A stretch of DNA of 10,190 nucleotides from Ruaniaceae bacterium. Lineage in GTDB: Bacteria > Actinomycetota > Actinomycetes > Actinomycetales > Actinomycetaceae. The position numbers and the translations under genes are program-made. The notes under the pieces were generated by a model. It was not told the DNA's origin. It searched no databases and saw nothing but the letters and a program-made list of their open reading frames with translations. The stretch is taken from assembly GCA_030450655.1 (NCBI GenBank), contig JAKDIE010000025.1, positions 1-10,190 on the forward strand, read 5' to 3'. This document shows, piece after piece, positions 1 to 5,936 of the stretch. Each line of letters opens with the position of its first letter. Position 1 is the stretch's first letter.

Positions 1-2087
1 ATCTCGTCCATGGGGGTCACCGTGGCGAACCAGGGCGCGAAACCTTCCGCCTGCACGAGCGAGTCGAACCGGGCGCGCGACGCCGTGACTAACTGCTCGG
101 AGACGCCGGCGTAGGTGCACGCGGCTGCGATGTTCCGCCGCTCGATCGAGGGTGCCACGGCAAGGAGCGTTGCTGCAGCGACCTGATCAATGTGACGCAT
201 CGCGATGGTGGGATCGCCGTAGCGCGCGAATACCACCTCGCCCTGTTCTGTGAGCTTGAAGCGGCCATCCACTGAGTGTGGCGGCTGGGCCAGGATCGCC
301 GTGTTCGTGGGGCCGCCCCCACGGCCAAGCGCACCCCCGCGGCCGTGGAACAGCGTGAGTTCGTAGCCGCATTCGCCCGCCCATTGGGCGATCTCGGACT
401 GCGCGCTGTAGAGCGCGAGGTTGGCGGCGAGCGGACCCACATCCTTCGCCGAGTCCGAATAGCCGAGCATCACCTCGATCTGCCCATCGGTCTCCTTGAG
501 GCGAGCCGCGAACGCGGGGATCCGCACGGCGCCGGAGAGGGTCTGCACCGCTCCCGCGAGATCGTTGAACGTTTCGAATAGCGGGATCACGTCGAGCACG
601 GGATGGGCGCCCGAATGCTCAGCGAGCCGATAGACCGCCTCGATATCTGCAGCGGACTGCGTGAACGAGACGATGTAGCGGCCCGCCGCATCGCGCCCGT
701 GCCTCCGCTGAATCTGCGCCACGGCACGGAATACCTCCAGCACTTCCTCGGTCTGCGAAGAAAGCTCCCCTCCCGCTTCGCACTCCGCGAGAGCCTTCGC
801 GTGGACGGCGGAATGCTGGCGCACCTCGAGTTCGGCGAGGTGGAAGCCGAAGGTCTCGACCTGCCACAGCAGGCTCTGCACCTGGCCGAATGCTTGCCGC
901 TCGGCGCCCGCGCTGCGCAGCGACTCCTGCACGGCGCGAAGATCACCGATCAGTTCGGAGGGGTCCGCGTACGCGAGGTCCGCGTCCCGCGCACGGGTGG
1001 CGGCGATCCGCCGCGCGATCAGGGTCATCACCTGCTTGTGGGGTTCATTGGGTGCACGCGTCGACGCCCCGGCCGCCCCTTCGCCGTCGGCCAGAGACAT
1101 CCTCTGCCACAGGTTCGTGAGCGCGCGGGTGGGCGGCGTCTCGTCCGAGTCGAGGGTCATGCTCCTGGCGATCCGCTCGGCCGTCTTCTCCATGCCGCGC
1201 AGGACGTGGTCCGCGGCGATTGCGGCGGCCTTGATCGTCACGGCGGCGGTCACGAACGGGTTGCCGTCCCGGTCGCCACCCACCCACGTGCCGAGCCGCA
1301 TGAACGGCGCAACAAGCGGCGCCGCCCTGCCCGCGTTCGAATCCTGCAGGGAATCGTCCACGTACCGGTAGATCCGCGGCACGGCCGCGTAGAGGGTCTC
1401 GTCGAAGATCGCCATCAGCGAGCGAACCTCATCCTCCGGGCCCGGCTGGATGGAACGCAGCGGCGCCGTGCGCCAGAGGGTGTCGATCTCCTCAAGCATC
1501 CGCCGCAGGATTCGCCGCTCACCCGCCTGGTCCTGGCCCACGGCGATCCGTTCCTCGAGGAGACCCGCCAGCCTGCGGACGCTCGAGGAGACGGCCCGGC
1601 GGCGCGCCTCCGTGGGGTGCGCAGTAAACACCGGATGGAAGCGCAAGTTCTGCAGGCGTGCGATGGCGGCGTCCTGGCCCAGTTCCTCACTCAGTTGTGC
1701 GATTGCCTTGGGGATCGTGTCGATCTCACCCTCGACCTCCGGCCGCCCCTCGCGCACGAGGCGCACCCGGTGGCGCTCCTCGGCGAGGTTGACCAGGTGG
1801 AAGTACACGGTGAACGCGCGGGCCACCTCATCGGAACGTTCCACCGGGAAGCTCTCGGCGATCGCCATCGCCGCCGCGAACGCCTCGGGACCGGAGTCTC
1901 GATAGGCCGCAATCGTCGCCTGGCGCAAGGACTCGACGTCCTCAAACAGGCCTGGCGAGCCGCATTCCCTGAGGACGTGCCCCAGGAGCGTGCTGAGCAG
2001 GCGCACGTCCGCACGAATCGGCTCGGGAAGCTCGCTGTCCACGCCCGCGCCGTTCGTGGGCATCGGGGTTGTACTGATGTCCGGCAT
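1..2087 (-). CDS. ppc: Phosphoenolpyruvate carboxylase, 3' end outside window
   Basis: This gene encodes cytosolic PEP carboxylase, which adds bicarbonate to phosphoenolpyruvate to form oxaloacetate and so refills the TCA cycle. 695 codons are visible; family members usually have about 900-930 residues, so roughly the last quarter lies beyond the left edge. Diagnostic motifs are all present: the first active-site block FTAHPTEARRR with catalytic His157, the second block GYSDSAKDVG with Lys548, and the glycine/arginine loop FHGRGGALGRGGGP starting near residue 580 that belongs to the catalytic site. The last visible residues, FATVTPMDE, match the region just before the conserved IGSRP segment of the family. 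I chose the ATG at 2087; an in-frame ATG at 2063 would remove eight residues. Neither has a Shine-Dalgarno sequence, but TAGTCT lies exactly six bases before the 2087 ATG, which suits a leaderless transcript. The plus-strand open frames inside this interval are antisense shadows. The identification is very secure and the start moderately so. Confidence 0.97.
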   Translation of the reverse strand, partial: MPDISTTPMPTNGAGVDSELPEPIRADVRLLSTLLGHVLRECGSPGLFEDVESLRQATIAAYRDSGPEAFAAAMAIAESFPVERSDEVARAFTVYFHLVNLAEERHRVRLVREGRPEVEGEIDTIPKAIAQLSEELGQDAAIARLQNLRFHPVFTAHPTEARRRAVSSSVRRLAGLLEERIAVGQDQAGERRILRRMLEEIDTLWRTAPLRSIQPGPEDEVRSLMAIFDETLYAAVPRIYRYVDDSLQDSNAGRAAPLVAPFMRLGTWVGGDRDGNPFVTAAVTIKAAAIAADHVLRGMEKTAERIARSMTLDSDETPPTRALTNLWQRMSLADGEGAAGASTRAPNEPHKQVMTLIARRIAATRARDADLAYADPSELIGDLRAVQESLRSAGAERQAFGQVQSLLWQVETFGFHLAELEVRQHSAVHAKALAECEAGGELSSQTEEVLEVFRAVAQIQRRHGRDAAGRYIVSFTQSAADIEAVYRLAEHSGAHPVLDVIPLFETFNDLAGAVQTLSGAVRIPAFAARLKETDGQIEVMLGYSDSAKDVGPLAANLALYSAQSEIAQWAGECGYELTLFHGRGGALGRGGGPTNTAILAQPPHSVDGRFKLTEQGEVVFARYGDPTIAMRHIDQVAAATLLAVAPSIERRNIAAACTYAGVSEQLVTASRARFDSLVQAEGFAPWFATVTPMDE

Positions 2088-2099
2088 GCCCACAGACTA
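2088..2099 (-). promoter_or_regulatory. Putative leaderless -10 box of ppc
   Basis: On the minus strand TAGTCT (plus 2094-2099) is followed by six bases and then the ppc ATG at 2087. It fits the actinobacterial TANNNT -10 consensus, and the spacing would put the transcription start on or next to the A of the start codon. No good -35 hexamer is visible 16-19 bases further upstream. This is inferred from spacing only. Confidence 0.45.
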
Positions 2100-2228
2100 G
2101 TTGCAGGTAGGCCTTAGGTCCTACGCGAGCCCAAGAGCGATCGGTCACGTTCCGGCACCATATCCTCCGCCGCGGCCCGGCCCGCCGTGTGGGTGGACGC
2201 GCGATGTGGAAGTGCTCGCAGGAGTTGT

Positions 2229-2249
2229 TGGCCTGGATACCGGAGGCCA
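2229..2249. repeat. Isolated partial copy of the CCTGGATG repeat with hairpin
   Basis: TGGCCT (2229-2234) and AGGCCA (2244-2249) form a 6-bp stem around a 9-base loop. The piece contains CCTGGATaCCGG, resembling the core of the ~72-bp repeat that starts at 2422. It lies 190 bp before the first clear unit, with the REP-like doublet between them. The bases from 2100 to 2228 upstream hold nothing I can recognise. Confidence 0.4.
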
Positions 2250-2305
2250 GACACAAGACAGGAGGTCTCCGCACTCCCGTGCCTATCCGGCACCAGGCGA
2301 GCTTC

Positions 2306-2392
2306 GTCATCCCGCGCGTAGACGCGGGATCCAGGCTCAGGTTTCTCACTCCGCCGAGGCGACTGGATCCTGCGACCCGCGTGCAGGATGAC
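2306..2392. repeat. REP/BIME-like doublet of inverted hairpins
   Basis: Two hairpins face each other. The first is ATCCCGCG (2309-2316) pairing with CGCGGGAT (2323-2330) around a 6-base loop. The second is ATCCTGC (2367-2373) pairing with GCAGGAT (2383-2389) around a 9-base loop. The outer ends are GTCATCC and GGATGAC, and the inner edges are GGATCCAG and CTGGATCC, so the second unit is an inverted, diverged copy of the first. This is the classic shape of dispersed REP-type repeats in bacterial genomes. Such elements are usually present in many copies and are mobilised or maintained in trans; no transposase is in the window. Function here is unknown. Confidence 0.65.
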
Positions 2393-2409
2393 AAAGGGTT
2401 GGAGGTGCA

Positions 2410-2600
2410 TGCGTTCTTCTGCCTGGATGGCGGCGAGCCCGGCCCGAGGGGCACGCGTCGCCGCTCCCGTGGGCGTCGGCAGGTGCTCGTGGGCCTGGAT
2501 GCCGGCGGTATGGCCCGAGGGGCACGCGGCGCCGCGCCCGGGAGTCCCAACAGGTGTTCTTCTGCCTGGATGGCGGCGAGCCTGGCCCCCGGTGAGGCGA
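2410..2600 (+). repeat. Tandem array, three ~72-bp units, plus orientation
   Basis: Three units share the core CCTGGATGgCGGCGagc at 2422, 2494 and 2565, a period of 72 and 71 bp. Units one and two also share GGCCCGAGGGGCACGCG followed by CGCCGC. Each core is preceded by a diverged GTTCTTCTG or GTGCTCGTGGG element (GCAGGTGCTCGTGGG before unit two, ACAGGTGTTCTTCTG before unit three). The third unit decays after about 30 bp. All frames crossing the array lack coding character and family resemblance, so it is read as non-coding. The same repeat recurs in reverse orientation at 2905-3103. This is not a CRISPR: the whole period is repeated and there are no unique spacers. Confidence 0.7.
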
Positions 2601-2651
2601 TTTCGCTCCCTTTCGGGGCCGCGCAGCCCGTGACCCTGACCGATCCATTAG

Positions 2652-2773
2652 CGTGGCAGTTTTCGTTCGGTCTGAAGCCCTGGGGCCATCTGCGTGGCAC
2701 AGAACGTCACTATTCTGACGTTTCCTACCACGATCAGCCCTTCGGCCACTCGGATCGTACGAAAACTGCCACG
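2652..2773. repeat. Palindromic MITE-like element with 15-bp terminal inverted repeats
   Basis: A 122-bp segment is bounded by perfect 15-bp inverted repeats, CGTGGCAGTTTTCGT (2652-2666) and ACGAAAACTGCCACG (2759-2773). Inside is a second nested hairpin: CGTGG (2693-2697) with CCACG (2728-2732), enclosing AACGTCA (2703-2709) with TGACGTT (2716-2722) around a 6-base loop. The left-arm start GCGTGGCA recurs at 2692, and CCACGATCA occurs at both 2728 and 2770, so the element is built from four copies of one half-site. Five GATC sites fall between 2642 and 2782, and the segment is visibly less GC-rich than its flanks. No clear target-site duplication and no open frame that resembles a transposase are seen. 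A non-autonomous mobile element is one reading; a multi-site binding region is another. Confidence 0.5.
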
Positions 2774-2826
2774 ATCACGATCGAAGGCCCGTGACCGGCA
2801 CACTTTCGAAGAACGGGTTGCATCTC

Positions 2827-2852
2827 GTGACCAAAGACGCCCCTTTAGTCAC
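2827..2852. repeat. 26-bp imperfect palindrome
   Basis: GTGAC-c-AAAG (2827-2836) pairs with CTTT-a-GTCAC (2843-2852) around the 6-base loop ACGCCC, with a single C/A mismatch. It lies between the MITE-like element and the reverse repeat array, over 300 bp from either flanking gene start. It could be a protein-binding site or another remnant of a mobile element. Apart from this palindrome, the bases from 2774 to 2905 hold nothing recognisable. Confidence 0.4.
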
Positions 2853-2904
2853 CATATGCAGCCACAAGCCCTTGAGACGCCCCCCGAGACACCCCCGGGA
2901 GCGG

Positions 2905-3103
2905 TGGTGCGTGCCCTGCGGGCCGAGTTCGCTGCCATCCAGGCCGAAAAGCACCTGCGAACCCGTCACCTCGCGCGCCCACCCACACCCGCGGGCAAGG
3001 ACCGCCGGCATCCGGGCCCAGGAACGCCTCCGAAGGTTGCTTTGCCCGGTTGCCGTCCCGCCTCGAGCCAGGCTCGCCGGCATCCAGGCCGAAAAGCGCC
3101 CGG
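2905..3103 (-). repeat. Tandem array, three ~72-bp units, minus orientation
   Basis: The reverse complement of the core, CATCCAGG preceded by CGCCGG or GCTGC, occurs at 2936, 3009 (as CATCCGGG) and 3081, a period of 73 and 72 bp. Read on the minus strand, each unit resembles the plus-strand units at 2422-2600. The 2936 unit shares CGGCCCG followed by GGGCACGC and CCGCTCCCG with the first plus unit. CAGGTGCTTTTCGG precedes the core as CAGGTGTTCTTCTG does in the other array. The two arrays therefore face each other across the element at 2652-2773. No protein-coding signal is seen. Confidence 0.65.
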
Positions 3104-3143
3104 CGTCGCTCGACTGCGCGCCATCGTGCGCGGGCAGAACGCG

Positions 3144-3155
3144 TAGGCTCTCACC
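3144..3155 (+). promoter_or_regulatory. Putative leaderless -10 box of the Nudix gene
   Basis: TAGGCT (3144-3149) is followed by exactly six bases and then the ATG at 3156. There is no Shine-Dalgarno sequence. This is the same arrangement as at three other genes in this window, and it implies transcription starting at the start codon. No convincing -35 hexamer is seen. Confidence 0.5.
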
Positions 3156-3656
3156 ATGTCCGTCCCAGATTTCATCCTTGAGCTACGCGCGCACGTTGGG
3201 AATTCCCACCTCTGGGTTCCAGGGTGCACCGGCGTAGTGCTGCGCAAGCCCAGCGATGATCCACAATCCCCGGCCGCAGAGACCGAGGTCCTGATCGTCC
3301 GCCGCGCCGACGACGGCCGGTGGACCCCGGTCACCGGGATCATCGACCCGGGCGAGGAGCCCGCGGTTGCCTGCGTGCGCGAGGTACTCGAGGAGGCCGC
3401 CGTGGTGGCGCGGCCGATCCGGGTTCTCTCGACCGAGGTGGTGGGGCCCGTGACGTACCCGAACGGCGATGTCAGCAGCTACCTCGATACCTCATTCCTG
3501 CTCGAGTGGGTCTCGGGCGAGCCCTATCCCGCGGACGGCGAGAACACCGAGGCGAAATTCGTGCCGGTCAGCCAACTGCCACCGATGAACGAGCGTTTCG
3601 AGCGCGTCATCGCACGCGCCTTGGGCGGAGAGCCGCACGCCTGGTTCCGCACCTGA
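3156..3656 (+). CDS. Nudix hydrolase
   Basis: This 166-residue protein is a stand-alone Nudix domain that should hydrolyse a nucleoside diphosphate linked to another moiety. The Nudix box spans G61 to V83, with G61, E67, and then R75-E76-V77 and E79-E80. These include the Mg-binding glutamates. The box is canonical except that the usual glycine near its end is alanine (A82), giving EEAAV. A beta strand, VLIVRRAD, leads into WTPVTGIIDPGE, the usual entry to the box, and the C-terminal half has the expected strand and helix content. The N-terminal PDFILELRAHVGNSHLWVPG resembles a family of actinobacterial Nudix proteins often labelled MutT-like. The substrate cannot be told from sequence, so I give no symbol. 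The gene stands alone: the repeat island is upstream and the deacetylase gene converges from downstream. Confidence 0.92.
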   Translation: MSVPDFILELRAHVGNSHLWVPGCTGVVLRKPSDDPQSPAAETEVLIVRRADDGRWTPVTGIIDPGEEPAVACVREVLEEAAVVARPIRVLSTEVVGPVTYPNGDVSSYLDTSFLLEWVSGEPYPADGENTEAKFVPVSQLPPMNERFERVIARALGGEPHAWFRT

Positions 3657-3658
3657 TG

Positions 3659-3674
3659 ATGGCGAGGTCGCCAT
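3659..3674. terminator. Hairpin at the end of the Nudix gene
   Basis: ATGGCGA (3659-3665) and TCGCCAT (3668-3674) form a 7-bp stem two bases after the Nudix stop codon. There is no U-tract, so this is a weak terminator candidate or simply an RNA-end stabiliser. The rest of 3675-3838, between two converging genes, shows only a distant ATGCGTG/CACGCAT pair (3782-3788 and 3816-3822). Confidence 0.3.
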
Positions 3675-3838
3675 GGCTCCCATTACGGCCCGCGCCTCCA
3701 CGAAACGTGTGTTCGCAAATGCCCATCTCGTCCCAGAACCGGTCTCACGAACGTATTCGCGCACTCAATGTTGCATGAGACATGCGTGTGCCTGCCTCGC
3801 GATCACGCCCACGCTCACGCATCGGACTGCGGATGTCC

Positions 3839-4717
3839 TCAATCGTTGAGGTGGACGAACGAGGCTCCGCGTGCCAGCTGCTCGTCGACTCCGGCGAGGA
3901 TGCCCGGCGCCGTCCCGCCGCCTGGGTGGTTCATGTGCGCGATGACGATGTCGCCGGGGCCTGCTGCCGCCACCTCTCGACGTACGGCGTCAGCGCTCAG
4001 TGTGGCACCGCCGTCGGCGTTGACAGAGAAGCCAAGCACCGCCTCCCCCAACTCGTTCACAATCCGCACCGCCACCTCGTCGTAGTGCGCCGTCCCTGAG
4101 CGGAAGAGGCGCGGCGGCGCCCCGGTCAGCTCGGTGAGCGCCAGACGATTCCCCCACACTTCGGCGACCACCTCGGCGACCGAGCCCGTGCCTGGGATCC
4201 CATAGGCGGATTCCCCTGTCACGGAAAGCGGTCGATGCGCGGTCCCGTGATTCCCCAGTTCGAACAAGGGGTTCTCCGCCAGTGCGCGCGCGGTCTCCGG
4301 GTTCGCCTCGATCCAGCGCTGGTTGAGGAAGAGGGTCGCTGGGATGTCACGCGCGATCAGTCCCTCGATCAAGTCGCGATCGTAACCGCTTCCGTTCGGG
4401 CCGCCGCAGGCATCCAGAGTGAGCGCGATGCCGTCCGAGTCCTGCGTACTGACGACGCCCTCAACGTCCATGCCCCACGAGCCCGGCTCGATGCCCGCGA
4501 AAGCGGCGGCAACGGCGTCGGGATCAATAGGTGGCACGGTGGGCTCGTCGTCACCGGGAGAGGTTGGGGCAGTAGTCGCGATCTCGGTCACAGGAGCCTC
4601 AGCCGTTGGCTCTGGGGAGGCAGCTTCCGGAGCAATCGACGGCGTACATGCGGCCAGGGCAAGAGCGGCGCCTGCACACCCCACGAGCCATGCACATCCA
4701 CGCACGGTCTTACTCAT
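3839..4717 (-). CDS. Polysaccharide deacetylase (NodB/CE4-type) lipoprotein
   Basis: This 292-residue protein begins with a lipoprotein signal: K3 and R6, a hydrophobic stretch 9-23, and the lipobox L21-A22-A23-C24. It should be anchored outside the membrane. A Pro/Thr/Glu-rich linker (about 25-65) leads into a NodB-like domain from about 95 to the end. Motif 1 is LTLDACGG with the presumed catalytic base Asp102. Motif 2 is NHGTAHRPLS with metal-ligand candidates His157 and His161. Motif 3 is FRSGTAHYD with Arg206. The late histidine motif is IAHMNHP with His261. The usual second aspartate of motif 1 (TFDD) is Ala103 here, as in a known subgroup carrying DACGG. The likely role is removal of acetyl groups from a cell-wall or surface glycan; the true substrate is unknown. 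The ATG lacks an SD but has TAGGCT six bases upstream. The gene is divergent from the methyltransferase across a 62-bp palindrome. Confidence 0.9.
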   Translation of the reverse strand: MSKTVRGCAWLVGCAGAALALAACTPSIAPEAASPEPTAEAPVTEIATTAPTSPGDDEPTVPPIDPDAVAAAFAGIEPGSWGMDVEGVVSTQDSDGIALTLDACGGPNGSGYDRDLIEGLIARDIPATLFLNQRWIEANPETARALAENPLFELGNHGTAHRPLSVTGESAYGIPGTGSVAEVVAEVWGNRLALTELTGAPPRLFRSGTAHYDEVAVRIVNELGEAVLGFSVNADGGATLSADAVRREVAAAGPGDIVIAHMNHPGGGTAPGILAGVDEQLARGASFVHLND

Positions 4718-4752
4718 GCACCGAGCCTATGTGGCCGCTGCATGTCTGGTAA
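4718..4752 (-). promoter_or_regulatory. Putative promoter of the deacetylase lipoprotein gene
   Basis: On the minus strand, TTACCA (plus 4747-4752) is a 4-of-6 match to TTGACA. It is followed after 17 bases by TAGGCT (plus 4724-4729), then six bases and the ATG at 4717. The -35 element lies inside the proximal arm of the 62-bp palindrome, so a protein bound there, or a cruciform, would directly affect this promoter. Start mapping has not been done; this is inferred from spacing. Confidence 0.5.
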
Positions 4753-4802
4753 GCCTCAGGTACCCAAGAGCGCTCTTAGGTACCTGAGACTTACCAGACA
4801 TG
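4741..4802. promoter_or_regulatory. 62-bp near-perfect palindrome between divergent genes
   Basis: Two 31-bp arms meet with no spacer. From the outside in, each arm reads CATGTCTGGTAAG, then one base, CTCAGGTACC, then one base, and AAGAGC. The only two non-pairing positions, 4754/4789 and 4765/4778, are both C/A. 29 of 31 positions pair. The palindrome ends 23 bp before the lipoprotein ATG (minus) and 47 bp before the methyltransferase ATG (plus), and the TTACCA of each arm could serve as a -35 in both directions. Because the genes diverge, it is not a shared terminator. Candidates are a large operator, a cruciform, or a short palindromic mobile element. Confidence 0.8.
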
Positions 4803-4849
4803 CGCGGCAGCCCTAACCAGCGGTAGATTCGAACCCGAGAGGACCCGCT

Positions 4850-5431
4850 ATGCCTGATACGAGTACGCATCACCCAGTCGACCAGGCGATGGCAGCCGTC
4901 TCACGCGCAGACTTCCTCCCCCGAGGAGCCCGCGCCCATGCCCACGTGGACGCACCTATCCTCATCGGCCACGGCCAAACGAATTCGCAACCCACCACCG
5001 TCCGCATCATGCTGAAGCTACTCGAGGTACACCCAGGGCAGCGTGTCCTAGACGTCGGTGCCGGGTCCGGATGGACGACGGCGCTCCTCGCCACCCTGGT
5101 AGGACCAGGTGGCCAGGTGATCGGAGTCGAGCGCCACGAGAGCCTGATCGCCGGAGCCAACGCCGCACTCGCCCCGTACTCCCAGTCCGTGGCGCACATT
5201 CGCCTCGCCACGAAAGGCATCCTCGGAGCGCCCGAGGACGCCCCGTTCGATCGCATCCTCGTCTCCGCCGAGGCCGAGCGCCTCCCGATGGAGCTCACCG
5301 ATCAACTTGCTGATGGCGGTGTGATGGTCATTCCCGTGCGCGGGACGATGCTCCGGGTCACGCGCGAAGGCGACGACGCCCAGGTCACGCGCCACGGTGG
5401 ATTCGCTTTCGTTCCACTCATCGAGGACTAA
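4850..5431 (+). CDS. pcm: Protein-L-isoaspartate O-methyltransferase
   Basis: This 193-residue enzyme should transfer a methyl group from S-adenosylmethionine to L-isoaspartyl residues of damaged proteins, starting their repair in the cytosol. The family signature upstream of the SAM site is present as GHGQTNSQPTTV (42-51). SAM motif I is VLDVGAGSG (66-74), and the acidic residue ending the next strand is Glu94 in VIGVER. DRILVSAEAERLP corresponds to the post-I strand and to the DRI(I/L)VTAAA segment of the family. It is slightly shorter than the common ~210-220 residues, mostly at the N terminus. A good SD, GAGAGGA (4837-4843), lies six bases before the ATG. It is transcribed away from the lipoprotein gene and converges on the DUF1801 gene 45 bp downstream, with no clear terminator hairpin between them. 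A related methyltransferase with another protein substrate cannot be excluded. Confidence 0.87.
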   Translation: MPDTSTHHPVDQAMAAVSRADFLPRGARAHAHVDAPILIGHGQTNSQPTTVRIMLKLLEVHPGQRVLDVGAGSGWTTALLATLVGPGGQVIGVERHESLIAGANAALAPYSQSVAHIRLATKGILGAPEDAPFDRILVSAEAERLPMELTDQLADGGVMVIPVRGTMLRVTREGDDAQVTRHGGFAFVPLIED

Positions 5432-5476
5432 CGCACGAGCGCCCCGCGACGCCTCCCTCGCCCGCACGAATGCGCA

Positions 5477-5914
5477 CTACGCGACTGAGTTGCGGACAAG
5501 CTCCCGAATTCGCTGCTCCACTTCCGCCGTCATCGCTGTCACTGCGAACGCAACCGGCCACATGTCGCCGTCGTCCAATCCAGCATGCTCCTCGAAGGCA
5601 ACAGAACCGTACCGAGTCCCAAACTTCGAGGCAGGTTGAAAGAACACAATGTTCTTCCCATCGTTCTCGTATGTGGGGAATCCGTACCATGTCTTCGCGT
5701 CGAGGTGCGGCGCTTCCTCCTGCACGATGATGTGAAGTCGTTCGGCAATGGCGCGATCGGTGCCGCTGAGCGAATCGATCGCCGCCAGGCACGCCTCGTA
5801 CGCCTTCGCCTTCTTCGCGGCGCCTTTGACTCCCTTCATCGCCTTGAGTTCTTCTGCCCGTTGCTTCATGGCCGCGCGCTCGTCCGCGCTAAAACCGCTC
5901 TTCGTATCAGTCAT
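5477..5914 (-). CDS. DUF1801-type protein (YdhG-like fold)
   Basis: This 145-residue soluble protein has a Lys/Ala-rich charged N-terminal segment (about 10-40) followed by the compact domain recognised in DUF1801-type proteins. The marker segments are LHIIVQEEAPHLDAKTWYGF (60-79), then DGKNIVFFQPA and the C-terminal MWPVAFAVTAMT and RIRELVR. Some relatives are described as iron-chaperone-like, but most members have no proven function and I do not assign one. I chose the ATG at 5914 because GAGGGA (plus 5921-5926) lies six bases upstream. A TTG one codon earlier would sit too close to this SD. The gene begins 22 bp after the stop of the PhnB-like gene on the same strand, so the two are probably cotranscribed. 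Its 3' end faces that of the methyltransferase gene. Confidence 0.82.
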   Translation of the reverse strand: MTDTKSGFSADERAAMKQRAEELKAMKGVKGAAKKAKAYEACLAAIDSLSGTDRAIAERLHIIVQEEAPHLDAKTWYGFPTYENDGKNIVFFQPASKFGTRYGSVAFEEHAGLDDGDMWPVAFAVTAMTAEVEQRIRELVRNSVA

Positions 5915-5936
5915 CAAGCATCCCTCGCTCTCTCGG

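Noticed and set aside
603..2117. 504-codon plus-strand open frame
   Set aside because: It is antisense to ppc, which carries all PEP carboxylase motifs. The plus frame has an Arg/His-rich composition with no family resemblance, as expected for a shadow in high-GC DNA.
1942..2794. Long open frames across the ppc start and repeat island (minus 1942-2700, plus 2189-2794)
   Set aside because: They run through the repeats and REP hairpins, have no SD and encode low-complexity Arg/Pro/Ala-rich strings that repeat with the 72-bp units.
2410..3103. CRISPR array
   Set aside because: The repeats occur at a regular ~72-bp period, but the units resemble one another across most of that period and no unique spacers of constant length exist; no cas gene is present.
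4741..4802. DtxR/IdeR iron box in the palindrome (GGTAAGCCT resembles the consensus)
   Set aside because: Only about 11 of 19 positions match, and neither flanking gene is an iron gene. The symmetry axis of the palindrome is elsewhere.
4235..4816. 193-codon plus-strand open frame opposite the deacetylase gene
   Set aside because: It is antisense to a gene with a lipobox and NodB motifs, crosses the palindrome and resembles no protein family.
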